This document shows, piece by piece, positions 24,736 through 32,514 of a stretch of DNA of 40,985 nucleotides (its first letter is position 1; each line of letters opens with the position of its first letter). The notes below the pieces were generated by a model that was given only the letters and a program-made list of their open reading frames with translations, made no database searches and was not told the origin of the DNA. Source of the stretch: FW021-bin31 sp964422465. GTDB taxonomy: Bacteria > Bacteroidota > Bacteroidia > Chitinophagales > Chitinophagaceae. Made by a program: the position numbers and the translations under genes. The stretch is from the NCBI GenBank assembly GCA_964422465.1, contig CAYRBD010000020.1, positions 1 through 40,985 of the forward strand, read 5' to 3'.

Positions 24736-25638
24736 ATGACGGTTCCCCCTATTTTAAAAAAAGGAGACACCATTGGCATCACCTGTCCGGCCAGCAAGAC
24801 AGATGCGGATGCTGTAAAATACGGTTGTAAGACAATCCGTTCCTGGGGATTTAAAGTAAAATTGGGAAAAACAGTTGGCGTTCATTTTCACAATTTCTCC
24901 GCCACGGACCAGCAGCGCCTTGAAGATATGCAGGAGATGTTGGATGATCCTTCCATAAAAGCCATTGTCTTTGGCAGAGGAGGCTATGGCATATTGCGCA
25001 TTTTGGACCAGATCGACTTCTCGGGATTTCAAAAATCTCCCAAATGGATTTGCGGATACAGTGATATCACGGCTTTACATATGCATATAGTCAGGAATTT
25101 TCATATACAGACCCTCCACTCCCCCATGTGCACCAGCATTACCTCAAAAACAGCCGCCTCCCCCTACGTGCTCAGCCTCAAAAATACGTTAGAAGGACTG
25201 CCACACGACTATCACTTCCCGAACCATAAATTAGACAGAAAAGGCATTGCAGAAGGCCGGCTGATCGGGGGAAATCTGTGCCTCTTAGCTGCAATATGTG
25301 GTTCAAAATCTCAACCGGATATGGCAGGCAAAATATTATTTCTTGAAGATACAGGAGAATACAGATACAGCATCGACCGGATGATGATGACACTCAAAAG
25401 AGCCGGCTGGCTGAAATCCCTAACAGGATTAATCGTAGGGAGTTTTAGAGACGGCAAGGATACAGAAGAGCCTTTCGGACAAACAGAATGGGAACTGATC
25501 CGCGATAAGGTGAGGGGCTTTAAATATCCCGTAGCCTTCGGATTTCCTGTGGGTCATCAGCCGGAAAATTATACCCTGAAAGAAGGGGCTTTTTACCGGC
25601 TTGAAGTAGGTCATCAAAATATTTTAAAAGAAGTATAA
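24736..25638 (+). CDS. LD-carboxypeptidase, peptidase S66 (first copy)
   Basis: The 300-residue enzyme removes the terminal D-alanine from murein tetrapeptides (L,D-carboxypeptidase LdcA type), acting in the cytoplasm during peptidoglycan recycling. The family opening PPILKKGDTIGITCPAS and GRGGYG (80-85) are present. The catalytic triad is Ser109 (CGYSDIT), Glu204 (LFLEDTGE) and His274 (PVGHQPEN), matching the spacing of Ser115/Glu217/His285 in the Pseudomonas enzyme. No signal peptide is seen. A paralogue follows 20 bases downstream. The start at 24736 gives the typical family N-terminus. Confidence 0.94.
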   Translation: MTVPPILKKGDTIGITCPASKTDADAVKYGCKTIRSWGFKVKLGKTVGVHFHNFSATDQQRLEDMQEMLDDPSIKAIVFGRGGYGILRILDQIDFSGFQKSPKWICGYSDITALHMHIVRNFHIQTLHSPMCTSITSKTAASPYVLSLKNTLEGLPHDYHFPNHKLDRKGIAEGRLIGGNLCLLAAICGSKSQPDMAGKILFLEDTGEYRYSIDRMMMTLKRAGWLKSLTGLIVGSFRDGKDTEEPFGQTEWELIRDKVRGFKYPVAFGFPVGHQPENYTLKEGAFYRLEVGHQNILKEV

Positions 25639-25658
25639 AAAGTTTCAATCTGCGAATT

Positions 25659-26588
25659 ATGAAGATTCTTCCTCCCCGAATGCCCCCCTTTCTCAAAACG
25701 GGAGATACCATCGGAATTACCTGTCCGGCGGGCTATTTTTGCCTGGAAGATGTGCAGCCGGCCATGGAAGCGCTCCAGCTTTGGGGATACAAGGTCAAGT
25801 TGGGGAACACCATTGATCAGCAATACTATCAGTATGCCGGCACGGATGAAGAACGAGCGGCTGACCTCCAAAATATGCTGGACGATGAAGAAGTTCGTTT
25901 GATCCTTTTTGGAAGAGGCGGATACGGGACCATCCGCATCATTGACCGAATTAATTTTAACCACTTTTATGAACATCCGAAATGGCTTTGTGGCTATAGC
26001 GACATTACGGTCCTTCATTCTTTTGTACACACACAGTTACACATTCCAACTCTCCATTGTGAAATGTGTATTGATCTTAAATACGGCACTACAGACCGTT
26101 CGGCAGCTACCATCCGCCAGGCTTTTGGCGGCGGCCCGTTGATCTATGAAACCGAGCCGCATGAACTGAACCGCTTCGGGGATACACAGGGTATTTTAGT
26201 AGGTGGAAATCTTTCTTTACTAACCGAAATGGTTGGGTCAGACTCCGACCTGGATACCGATGGAAAGCTATTGTTTATTGAAGATGTACATGAATATATT
26301 TACAAGATAGACAGCATGATGTGGACTCTGAAAAGAGTCGGAAAACTCTCTTTCATAAAAGGACTGATTGTTGGCGGCTTTACCCGGTTGAAGGAAGAAG
26401 ACATTCCTTTTGGCCAGACCGCCAGTGAGCTTATTTATGATAAGGTAAAAGAATATTCTTACCCGGTTTGTTTTGGTTTTCCTGCCGGCCACCAGTATGA
26501 TAATTTCGCCCTGCGCCTGGGCCTGCCCCACCATTTCCAGGTGACCAAACAAGGAGGAAGATTACGCGATTTTGTTGACCAACAATGA
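25659..26588 (+). CDS. LD-carboxypeptidase, peptidase S66 (second copy)
   Basis: A 309-residue paralogue of the gene just upstream, with the same order of motifs: FLKTGDTIGITCPAG, GRGGYG, Ser114 (CGYSDIT), Glu208 (LLFIEDVHE) and His278 (PAGHQYDN). Both copies keep the triad, so both may be active; clear divergence in the central part (for example CEMCIDL against SPMCTSI) suggests different muropeptide preferences rather than a fresh duplication. Spacing of 20 bases makes a two-gene operon. A short tandem repeat follows the stop codon. Confidence 0.94.
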   Translation: MKILPPRMPPFLKTGDTIGITCPAGYFCLEDVQPAMEALQLWGYKVKLGNTIDQQYYQYAGTDEERAADLQNMLDDEEVRLILFGRGGYGTIRIIDRINFNHFYEHPKWLCGYSDITVLHSFVHTQLHIPTLHCEMCIDLKYGTTDRSAATIRQAFGGGPLIYETEPHELNRFGDTQGILVGGNLSLLTEMVGSDSDLDTDGKLLFIEDVHEYIYKIDSMMWTLKRVGKLSFIKGLIVGGFTRLKEEDIPFGQTASELIYDKVKEYSYPVCFGFPAGHQYDNFALRLGLPHHFQVTKQGGRLRDFVDQQ

Positions 26589-26592
26589 GTTG

Positions 26593-26635
26593 GCCTCGGC
26601 TACGCTCGGCAACCAATGACTAATGACTAATGACT
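26593..26635. repeat. Intergenic repeat element, copy 1, with 7-bp tandem repeats
   Basis: GCCTCGGCTACGCTCGGCAA (26593-26612) is similar in inverse orientation to a sequence at about 35501-35523. It is followed by three exact copies of AATGACT (26615-26635). Its position exactly between two convergent genes, and the second relative, suggest a dispersed intergenic element. Confidence 0.6.
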
Positions 26636-27438
26636 AATATAGAATCCATCACGTGCTTATAAAGGGGTTGTTGCATCACATTATCATGGTTTGCATGAGG
26701 CAACGCAACAAACCGGTCTTTAGGACTTAACAAAGCCGCCAGCTTCTTTGCTTGTGAAAAAGGTATTGTGTGATCTTTTTCCCCATGGAAAATTACTACT
26801 GGGGCAAACGTACGTTGGATATCATGATAAACAGGAAAAGAATATTTGAGATATTTCTTTACAGGATAAATAGGAAAATAATGACGGGCAAGCGCTGTCA
26901 GGCTATAAAAAGGGCTTTGCAACACCAGTGCTTTGCACTTCTTCCGGGAGGCCAGATAAGCTGCAACACCACTCCCCAAACCCGCTCCATAAATCAGGGT
27001 ATGGTCTCCGGAAGTGTATTCTGTAGCCAGCTGATATAAAATTTCGGCATCCTGGTATAATTCTTTCTCCGAAGGCGTCCCCGTACTTTTTCCAAAACCC
27101 GGATAATCCAAAATAAAAACATTGTATCCCCTTTTCAGAAAAAAAGGCAAAAGAGGAAGATGTGTAGCTATATTCCCGGAATTACCGGGAAAATAAAGAA
27201 CCTGTCCCCTGACGCTATCGGTATAAAGATAAAGAATGTTCAGCGTAGAAGTCGCATCTATGGGTATGTTGAATTCTTTGTGCGGATAAACCGTTTTAAA
27301 CGAGTAACTGCTGTCCAACTTTTCAGGTTTGAAAATGAGTTGCTGCTGCCTTTTTGACAAAACCATTCCCGAAATAATATAGAGAATAAACAACAGCAGG
27401 ATTGGATATACGATCTTTCTGGTCTTCTTTTTCATCAT
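26620..27438 (-). CDS. Alpha/beta hydrolase fold protein lacking the nucleophile serine
   Basis: The 272-residue protein has an N-terminal membrane anchor or signal (about residues 9-27) followed by an alpha/beta hydrolase core of the ABHD13/BEM46-like group: VLYFPGNSGNIATHL, ILDYPGFGKSTGTPSE and VVIFHGEKDHTIPF. The nucleophile elbow, expected as YGxSLGSG, reads YGAGLGSG: glycine replaces serine (codon GGT at 26980-26982, one base from AGT). The acid (Asp of EKDHTIP) and His (LPHANHDN) remain. Standard hydrolase activity is therefore unlikely. The TAG stop lies inside a 7-bp tandem repeat. The first ATG at 27438 is used, 15 bases after the histidine kinase stop, so the two are probably one transcript. 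Confidence 0.88.
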   Translation of the reverse strand: MMKKKTRKIVYPILLLFILYIISGMVLSKRQQQLIFKPEKLDSSYSFKTVYPHKEFNIPIDATSTLNILYLYTDSVRGQVLYFPGNSGNIATHLPLLPFFLKRGYNVFILDYPGFGKSTGTPSEKELYQDAEILYQLATEYTSGDHTLIYGAGLGSGVAAYLASRKKCKALVLQSPFYSLTALARHYFPIYPVKKYLKYSFPVYHDIQRTFAPVVIFHGEKDHTIPFSQAKKLAALLSPKDRFVALPHANHDNVMQQPLYKHVMDSILVISH

Positions 27439-27453
27439 CAAACAAGCAGTAGT

Positions 27454-28806
27454 TTATACCTGGGGTAAATCTATTTCAAATTTACTGCCTTTCCCGAGCG
27501 TACTCTCCACTTTTATTTTTCCTTTATGCTCTTCTATCACTGTTTTTACGTAAGCCAGTCCCAGTCCAAATCCTTTTACATTGTGCAGGTTGCCGGTATG
27601 AGCCCGGTAAAATTTTTCAAAAATACGGGATTGAGTCTCTTTACTCATACCAATCCCATTGTCCGATATGGTAATGATGAACGACTTTTTTCGGTTAAAC
27701 GTTTCTATCTTAACCCGGGGAGATTCTTTTGCATATTTAATGGCATTATCCAGCAGGTTGGAAATAATGTTGGAGAAATGCACTTCATCCACTAAAACTT
27801 CTGAATGTTCGGCATTAAAATTCACCTCAATATTTCCACTTTTATGTTTCAATTGCAATTCAATGTTATGAACCACCTTTTGAATGATGTCATTTGCATC
27901 TAAAATCTGCAGGTCAAGCTTTATTTCTTCCCGGTCTAACAAGGCCGACTGTAAAATGGTCTCCACCTGCTTGAGCATACGCTTATTTTCCGCTTTTATG
28001 ATATCGGCAAAGTATTGGATTTTTTCTTTTTTATTAAATACTTTGTCATTGCCAATGGCATCTACCGCAAGAGAAATGGTAGCCAGCGGAGTCTTAAATT
28101 CATGGGTCATGTTGTTGATAAAATCTGACTTGATGGCGGACAATTTCTTTTGACGCAACATCACAAAAATAGAGAGAGCAAATGCCACAATAATAATCAG
28201 GGTAAAAAGTACAGACCCGCCAATAATCCATTTTAAAGAGCCCAAAACCGTAGTTACGTAGTTGTCTGTAGGAACAATAATATCCAGCATTTCGAAACTG
28301 GTATTCATCATTTCTCCTATCCCGGCACGGTCTGCAATAAGTGGCGTCTTAAACTGTTTATGGTTTGCTGAATCCTTAAAAGCTTTAAAAAAATGGGGAG
28401 AATAGAGTTCGTACTCAGAGGTAAATGGGTAAATATTAAGTATTGCAAATTCATAAGGGATTTCAAACCCCTGTTTTTGCAGGTTGTCTTTAATGATAGA
28501 ACTGATCTCCTTGTTGGAGTAGCGCATCCTTACAGGGAATATCTGATTATTATGAGAAAAACGACGAAGTAAGGATTGCCAGGGATGATTTCCGGAATCT
28601 GAAGGATCAGAAGAATAAGAAAGGCCATGCTCGTTGTTTACGATTTCTCTACGGATATTGTCCAACGCAACCAGCATCCGCTGATCATATTGCTTTTCTC
28701 GTAAGTCAACTGCATTTTTTAGCCAGTTGTATTGAATAAATATTATCCCTATCAGCGAAAAGCTTAGTAGCACTACAATCCACGGGAATATTTTCTTCAT
28801 CATCAT
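27454..28806 (-). CDS. Sensor histidine kinase, membrane-bound, orphan
   Basis: The 450-residue kinase has a transmembrane segment near residues 9-27, a periplasmic sensor region (about 28-192) without a recognised domain and a second membrane segment (193-217). A HisKA dimerisation domain follows with the phosphoacceptor His235 in THEFKTPLATI, then a HATPase domain with the N-box NLLDNAIKY (350-358), G1 DNGIGM (382-387) and G2 GFGLGL (412-417). All catalytic parts are intact. No response regulator lies next to it: the gene before is an FKBP lipoprotein and the gene after a hydrolase-fold protein. The ATG at 28806 is used, first of three consecutive ATG codons. Signal and partner are unknown. 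Confidence 0.93.
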   Translation of the reverse strand: MMMKKIFPWIVVLLSFSLIGIIFIQYNWLKNAVDLREKQYDQRMLVALDNIRREIVNNEHGLSYSSDPSDSGNHPWQSLLRRFSHNNQIFPVRMRYSNKEISSIIKDNLQKQGFEIPYEFAILNIYPFTSEYELYSPHFFKAFKDSANHKQFKTPLIADRAGIGEMMNTSFEMLDIIVPTDNYVTTVLGSLKWIIGGSVLFTLIIIVAFALSIFVMLRQKKLSAIKSDFINNMTHEFKTPLATISLAVDAIGNDKVFNKKEKIQYFADIIKAENKRMLKQVETILQSALLDREEIKLDLQILDANDIIQKVVHNIELQLKHKSGNIEVNFNAEHSEVLVDEVHFSNIISNLLDNAIKYAKESPRVKIETFNRKKSFIITISDNGIGMSKETQSRIFEKFYRAHTGNLHNVKGFGLGLAYVKTVIEEHKGKIKVESTLGKGSKFEIDLPQV

Positions 28807-28865
28807 TACAAAGATGCAAAAAATTGCAGTGCTACTTAAGGACTTTAACGAACATTTAACTGGCT

Positions 28866-29792
28866 TTAGTTCCCCTGTGGGGTAGCCGGATTGGGCTTGC
28901 CGGTAATGTCGTTTACTTTTACATCAAACAAGAGAACGGCATTGGGATGAATAACCGGGGGACGTCCATTGGGGCCGTAGGCCAGGGCGGATGGAATAAC
29001 TAAGGTAGCTTCCTCTCCCTTTTTTAATAATTTAATACCCGATTCCATACCCTCAATCATCCGGTGTTGTCCTAAAGGGAATATGAGCGGGTCCGTATGA
29101 TGAAAAGCCGTATCCTGATTGGAATCAAAAACCTGCCCGTCCAGCGTCTTACCGGTGTACATAATAGAAACAGTTTGTCCTTCTTTTGGAGTAGGTCCGC
29201 TGCCTTCTTTATGTACAATTACATATACACCGTCGTCGGTAGCCGTAGCTTTCTGTCCGGTGCTGTCAATATAATGCTTTATGATCTGGGCATCTTTTGC
29301 ATTCTGTTCTTTTTCTTCTTTTGCCACAGCATCTTCATAGCCTTCTTTACTTTGAATGTCGTGCACCTTCACAAAAATGTGAATTTTATCTCCCTTTTCA
29401 ACAAAAGGAGGCCGATTCATAGGGCCCATAACAGAATCTGCCGGAATCACAAATTCGGCACTATCGCCCTTAGATAAGAGAGAGAGCCCCTCCATCATAT
29501 CGTATTTCTGGCCATTGCTTTTTTGCAGAGGCAGCCACCGATAACCGGGGCCTTCTTTGTAAGTATCCATTAGCGTAGAATCGTGTACTTCCGTACGGAT
29601 GCTTACTTTTAAATAATCACCGGGCTTTGCCACCTCCCCGGAGTGGTCGTCAATAATTTTATATTCCAGCCCACTTGGGGTAGTCTCAAAATTACTCATC
29701 CCGTTTTTACAAGCGCTGAGCGTAAACAAACCCGCTCCGACACCTAGCGAGAGCAGGACAATGGATTTTTTTATCCGTTGGGTTGTTGTCAT
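28866..29792 (-). CDS. FKBP-type peptidyl-prolyl isomerase lipoprotein with two FKBP regions
   Basis: The 308-residue protein has a lipoprotein signal with cysteine at 28 (TLSACKNG). It has a first, divergent FKBP-like region (about 40-150: GLEYKIIDDHSGEVAKPGDY) and a second, complete FKBP domain (about 183-297: VSIMYTGKTLDGQVFDSN, IEGMESGIKLLKKGEEATL, AYGPNGRPPVIHPNAVLLFDV). The second keeps the usual substrate-pocket residues, so folding activity in the periplasm or outer membrane is expected. The two are joined by a charged, Glu/Lys-rich linker. It lies 20 bases after the NrnA gene and is probably co-transcribed; 59 bases separate it from the kinase, which may have its own promoter. Confidence 0.92.
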   Translation of the reverse strand: MTTTQRIKKSIVLLSLGVGAGLFTLSACKNGMSNFETTPSGLEYKIIDDHSGEVAKPGDYLKVSIRTEVHDSTLMDTYKEGPGYRWLPLQKSNGQKYDMMEGLSLLSKGDSAEFVIPADSVMGPMNRPPFVEKGDKIHIFVKVHDIQSKEGYEDAVAKEEKEQNAKDAQIIKHYIDSTGQKATATDDGVYVIVHKEGSGPTPKEGQTVSIMYTGKTLDGQVFDSNQDTAFHHTDPLIFPLGQHRMIEGMESGIKLLKKGEEATLVIPSALAYGPNGRPPVIHPNAVLLFDVKVNDITGKPNPATPQGN

Positions 29793-29812
29793 ATTTAAAA
29801 TATTAAAAATTA

Positions 29813-30823
29813 CTATTTATTGAGCAAATCTTTACTTTCTTCCAGCGCCTTCTTAAAACGCTGGACTGTTTTTGTGAGAGAATCGGAGGAACGGCCCCCA
29901 GCCGCATTTTTATGTCCTCCCCCTTCAAAATATTTTTGAGCAAACTGATTTACATTAAACTCTCCTTTGGAGCGAAACGACATGCGCACTTCTTCTTTCC
30001 GGTCCGTTATTAAAGCAGCAAATTTTATCCCTTTTATAGCTAAGGGGAAATTGACAAGCCCTTCTGTATCGCCGGGTTTCAGGTCATACTCCCTTACCAG
30101 CTTCCTGTCAACCGAAATAAAAGCGGTGTTGTATTCGTATAAAACTTCCATCCTGTCCACCAGCGCCCGGCCGATAAACCGCAACCGACTTTCATCATAA
30201 TTATCATAGATGGCATGGTGAATTTCCTCATGATTGAGTCCCAAATCCATCAACTCGGCAACCATCCGATGCACACGGGAGGAAGTAGCTGGGAAACGAA
30301 AAGAACCCGTATCCGTCATTGTGCCGGCATAAATACATTTTGCCATGGAAATATTGATCAGAGAAAAATCATTCATATCCATCACGAACTCGTAAACCAA
30401 CAGCGCCGTAGAAGCTGCAGTAGTATCGCTTATGCCATAGTCAAAATCTTCCTGTGGATGTAAATGATGATCAATCAGGACTTTTACCGCCTTTGATTTT
30501 TCCAGGTATTTTTCCAATTTCCGGGTACGGTGAAAAGCATTAAAATCGAGACAAAACAGCAAATCCACTGTATCCAGGGCTTTTAAAGCCTTCTCCTTTT
30601 GGTTTTCGAAAACCAAAACCTCCCCGCAACCCGGCATCCATTTCAGGAAATCGGGAAACTCATTAGGGGAAATCACCGTCACCTGGTGCCCTTTTCTCAA
30701 AAGGTAATCCCGCATGGCCAGGGAAGACCCCATAGCATCGGCATCCGGATTCTGATGCATCGTGATAACCACGTTTTGGGGCGCCTCATTCAACAAAGGT
30801 TTTATTTCAATTAATGGCCTCAT
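29813..30823 (-). CDS. nrnA: Bifunctional oligoribonuclease/PAP phosphatase, DHH family
   Basis: The 336-residue DHH-DHHA1 phosphoesterase degrades nano-RNA and dephosphorylates 3'-phosphoadenosine 5'-phosphate. The metal-binding HQNPDADAMGSS (23-34) and the diagnostic IDHHLHP (117-123) are present. The C-terminal DHHA1 domain ends with the EGGGHKNAAGG substrate loop near residue 305. Length is normal. Bacteroidota lack the Orn exonuclease, so this is probably the main nanoRNase (established for relatives, inferred here). Its promoter region is shared divergently with ndk. Confidence 0.93.
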   Translation of the reverse strand: MRPLIEIKPLLNEAPQNVVITMHQNPDADAMGSSLAMRDYLLRKGHQVTVISPNEFPDFLKWMPGCGEVLVFENQKEKALKALDTVDLLFCLDFNAFHRTRKLEKYLEKSKAVKVLIDHHLHPQEDFDYGISDTTAASTALLVYEFVMDMNDFSLINISMAKCIYAGTMTDTGSFRFPATSSRVHRMVAELMDLGLNHEEIHHAIYDNYDESRLRFIGRALVDRMEVLYEYNTAFISVDRKLVREYDLKPGDTEGLVNFPLAIKGIKFAALITDRKEEVRMSFRSKGEFNVNQFAQKYFEGGGHKNAAGGRSSDSLTKTVQRFKKALEESKDLLNK

Positions 30824-30841
30824 AAAATAAAATACAAGCGG

Positions 30842-30872
30842 CGAAGGTCTTTAATTTATTGTAAAAGCCAAA
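30842..30872 (-). promoter_or_regulatory. Promoter of the nrnA transcript (minus strand)
   Basis: On the minus strand TTTG (30872 to 30869), a 19-base spacer and GACCTTCG (30849 to 30842), two bases off TAnnTTTG, precede the nrnA ATG at 30823. Confidence 0.5.
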
Positions 30873-30876
30873 ATAA

Positions 30877-30907
30877 TTTCGTGTTTAAGCAGTATCGTTT
30901 ACCTTTG
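30877..30907 (+). promoter_or_regulatory. Promoter of ndk
   Basis: TTTC (30877-30880), a 19-base spacer and TACCTTTG (30900-30907) precede the ATG at 30931. The box is a full TAnnTTTG match. Confidence 0.6.
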
Positions 30908-30930
30908 CGGCCTCAAAAATAACCCTAAAA

Positions 30931-31347
30931 ATGAGTAATCAGACTTTCACCATGATTAAGCCGGACGCTTTCGGAAATGGTTTTGCCGGCCCTATTCTTG
31001 AAAAGATCAACCAGGCCGGTTTCAAAGTACGGGCCCTGAAACTAACTCACCTTTCCAAAGAGAAAGCTGGCGCTTTTTATGCCATTCATAAAGGGAAACC
31101 CTTTTATGACGAATTAGTAGCCTTTATGAGCAGCGGCCCCCTTATCGCGGCTATTCTTGAAAAGGAAAACGCCGTTGCTGATTTTCGTAAACTCATTGGC
31201 GCCACTGATCCTGCCAAAGCTGATGAAGGAACCATTCGTAAGCTATATGCCGAATCTTTAGGTAAAAATGCTATTCACGGCTCCGATTCTGATGAAAATG
31301 CAAAGATTGAAGGGGATTTTTTCTTTTCCCAATTGGAAAGGTATTGA
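30931..31347 (+). CDS. ndk: Nucleoside-diphosphate kinase
   Basis: A 138-residue enzyme that passes phosphate from NTPs to NDPs through a phosphohistidine. The opening TFTMIKPDAF and the active-site NAIHGSDS with His116 are intact, and length is usual. It catalyses the last step of nucleotide balance in the cytoplasm. It sits alone with its own promoter and converges on recF with 5 bases between stops. Confidence 0.98.
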   Translation: MSNQTFTMIKPDAFGNGFAGPILEKINQAGFKVRALKLTHLSKEKAGAFYAIHKGKPFYDELVAFMSSGPLIAAILEKENAVADFRKLIGATDPAKADEGTIRKLYAESLGKNAIHGSDSDENAKIEGDFFFSQLERY

Positions 31348-31352
31348 TATTA

Positions 31353-32429
31353 TTATAGCGTAATCAGTTGCAATGGCGCCTCCTTTTTCCCAAAAACCGC
31401 TTTCAGCCGTTCTGTCTCCGTATCGGTTATCAATACCTGCCCGAAGCCTGTTTCGCTGATCAGGTCAATAAGATGCTTAATTCGTTGCTGGTCCAGTTTT
31501 TCAAAAATATCATCCAGTAACAAAATGGGAGAAAAGCCCTTGTGTTCGTGCAACCATTCAAATTGGGCCAGTTTGAGGGCAAACAGGAAACTCTTCTTTT
31601 GCCCCTGCGACCCGACTTGTTTCAATGGGTGATCATTCATGAGGAAATTCAAATCATCCCGGTGTATTCCTCTGGTAGTGCGTTGCAATAAAATATCTTT
31701 TTGCCGGCTCTGCAACAACAGATTTTGCAACGTATCCCGGTTTAATGCGCTCTCATAGGTGATAGCTGTTTTTTCTTTTTCCCCGGAGACACAGGCATAA
31801 TAATGTTGCACTTTCTGTAGAAACCCCTCTAAAAACCTGCGTCTGTACTCAAAAATTGTCGGACCGTGTAACAGCAATTGCCGGTCAAAAACCTCCAGCA
31901 GCGTATTCATATCCTTTTGTCTTTCTGTATTCTTCAAAAGACTGTTACGCTGAGAAAGCACCTTTTGATAAGCAATAAGGTGTTCCAGATAATCGGGTTC
32001 TGTCTGCGACAACAAGACATCCATAAACTTTCTCCGTATCTCGCTCCCTCCCGTAATAAGAACGCCGTCATCAGGGGCAATAAAAACTGCCGGGAAATGG
32101 CCGATGTGGTGAGAAAAGCGGTCGTAGGTATCACCGTTTAGCCTGACCTCTTTCTTCCCTGCCCGGTAAACACAACTCACCTTATCTTCCCTTTCCCCCT
32201 GTAGAAAATGTCCTTCAATCCGGAAAGCCTCTTTCCCATGCATTATATTAAGCGCTTCGCGGTTGTTAAAATAACTGCGGGTAAAGCCCAAATAATAAAT
32301 CGCATCCAGCAGGTTGGTTTTCCCACTGCCATTGAGCCCCGTAATCCCTATAAAAGGCGCTTCAAACGTAAATTCCCTTTGGTCATAATTTTTAAACTGG
32401 AAAAGCCGGATAGATTTCAGTTGCAGCAC
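31353..32429 (-). CDS. recF: DNA replication and repair protein RecF
   Basis: An SMC-like ATPase (358 residues, close to the 357 of E. coli) that helps load RecA at gapped DNA. Walker A GLNGSGKT is at 31-38, the ABC signature region SQGQKKSFLFALKLAQ in the second half, and Walker B PILLLDDIFEKLD follows. The GTG at 32429 is chosen because it gives the standard start MLQLKSIRLFQFKNY. A longer frame from a TTG at 32486 would run over the -33 box of the divergent pdhA promoter. No dnaA, dnaN or gyrB is nearby, as usual in Bacteroidota. Confidence 0.95.
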   Translation of the reverse strand: MLQLKSIRLFQFKNYDQREFTFEAPFIGITGLNGSGKTNLLDAIYYLGFTRSYFNNREALNIMHGKEAFRIEGHFLQGEREDKVSCVYRAGKKEVRLNGDTYDRFSHHIGHFPAVFIAPDDGVLITGGSEIRRKFMDVLLSQTEPDYLEHLIAYQKVLSQRNSLLKNTERQKDMNTLLEVFDRQLLLHGPTIFEYRRRFLEGFLQKVQHYYACVSGEKEKTAITYESALNRDTLQNLLLQSRQKDILLQRTTRGIHRDDLNFLMNDHPLKQVGSQGQKKSFLFALKLAQFEWLHEHKGFSPILLLDDIFEKLDQQRIKHLIDLISETGFGQVLITDTETERLKAVFGKKEAPLQLITL

Positions 32430-32464
32430 TGCAAACAGATTTTTCGATATTAAAAAACAGAGGT

Positions 32465-32495
32465 TTTGACTATTGGCAAAATTCAATTAATTTTG
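32465..32495 (+). promoter_or_regulatory. Promoter of the pdhA operon
   Basis: TTTG (32465-32468), exactly 19 bases, then TAATTTTG (32488-32495): a full match to the Bacteroidota promoter pattern, ending 19 bases before the GTG start at 32515. Confidence 0.7.
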
Positions 32496-32514
32496 CGAAC
32501 AAATTGAGAAAATC

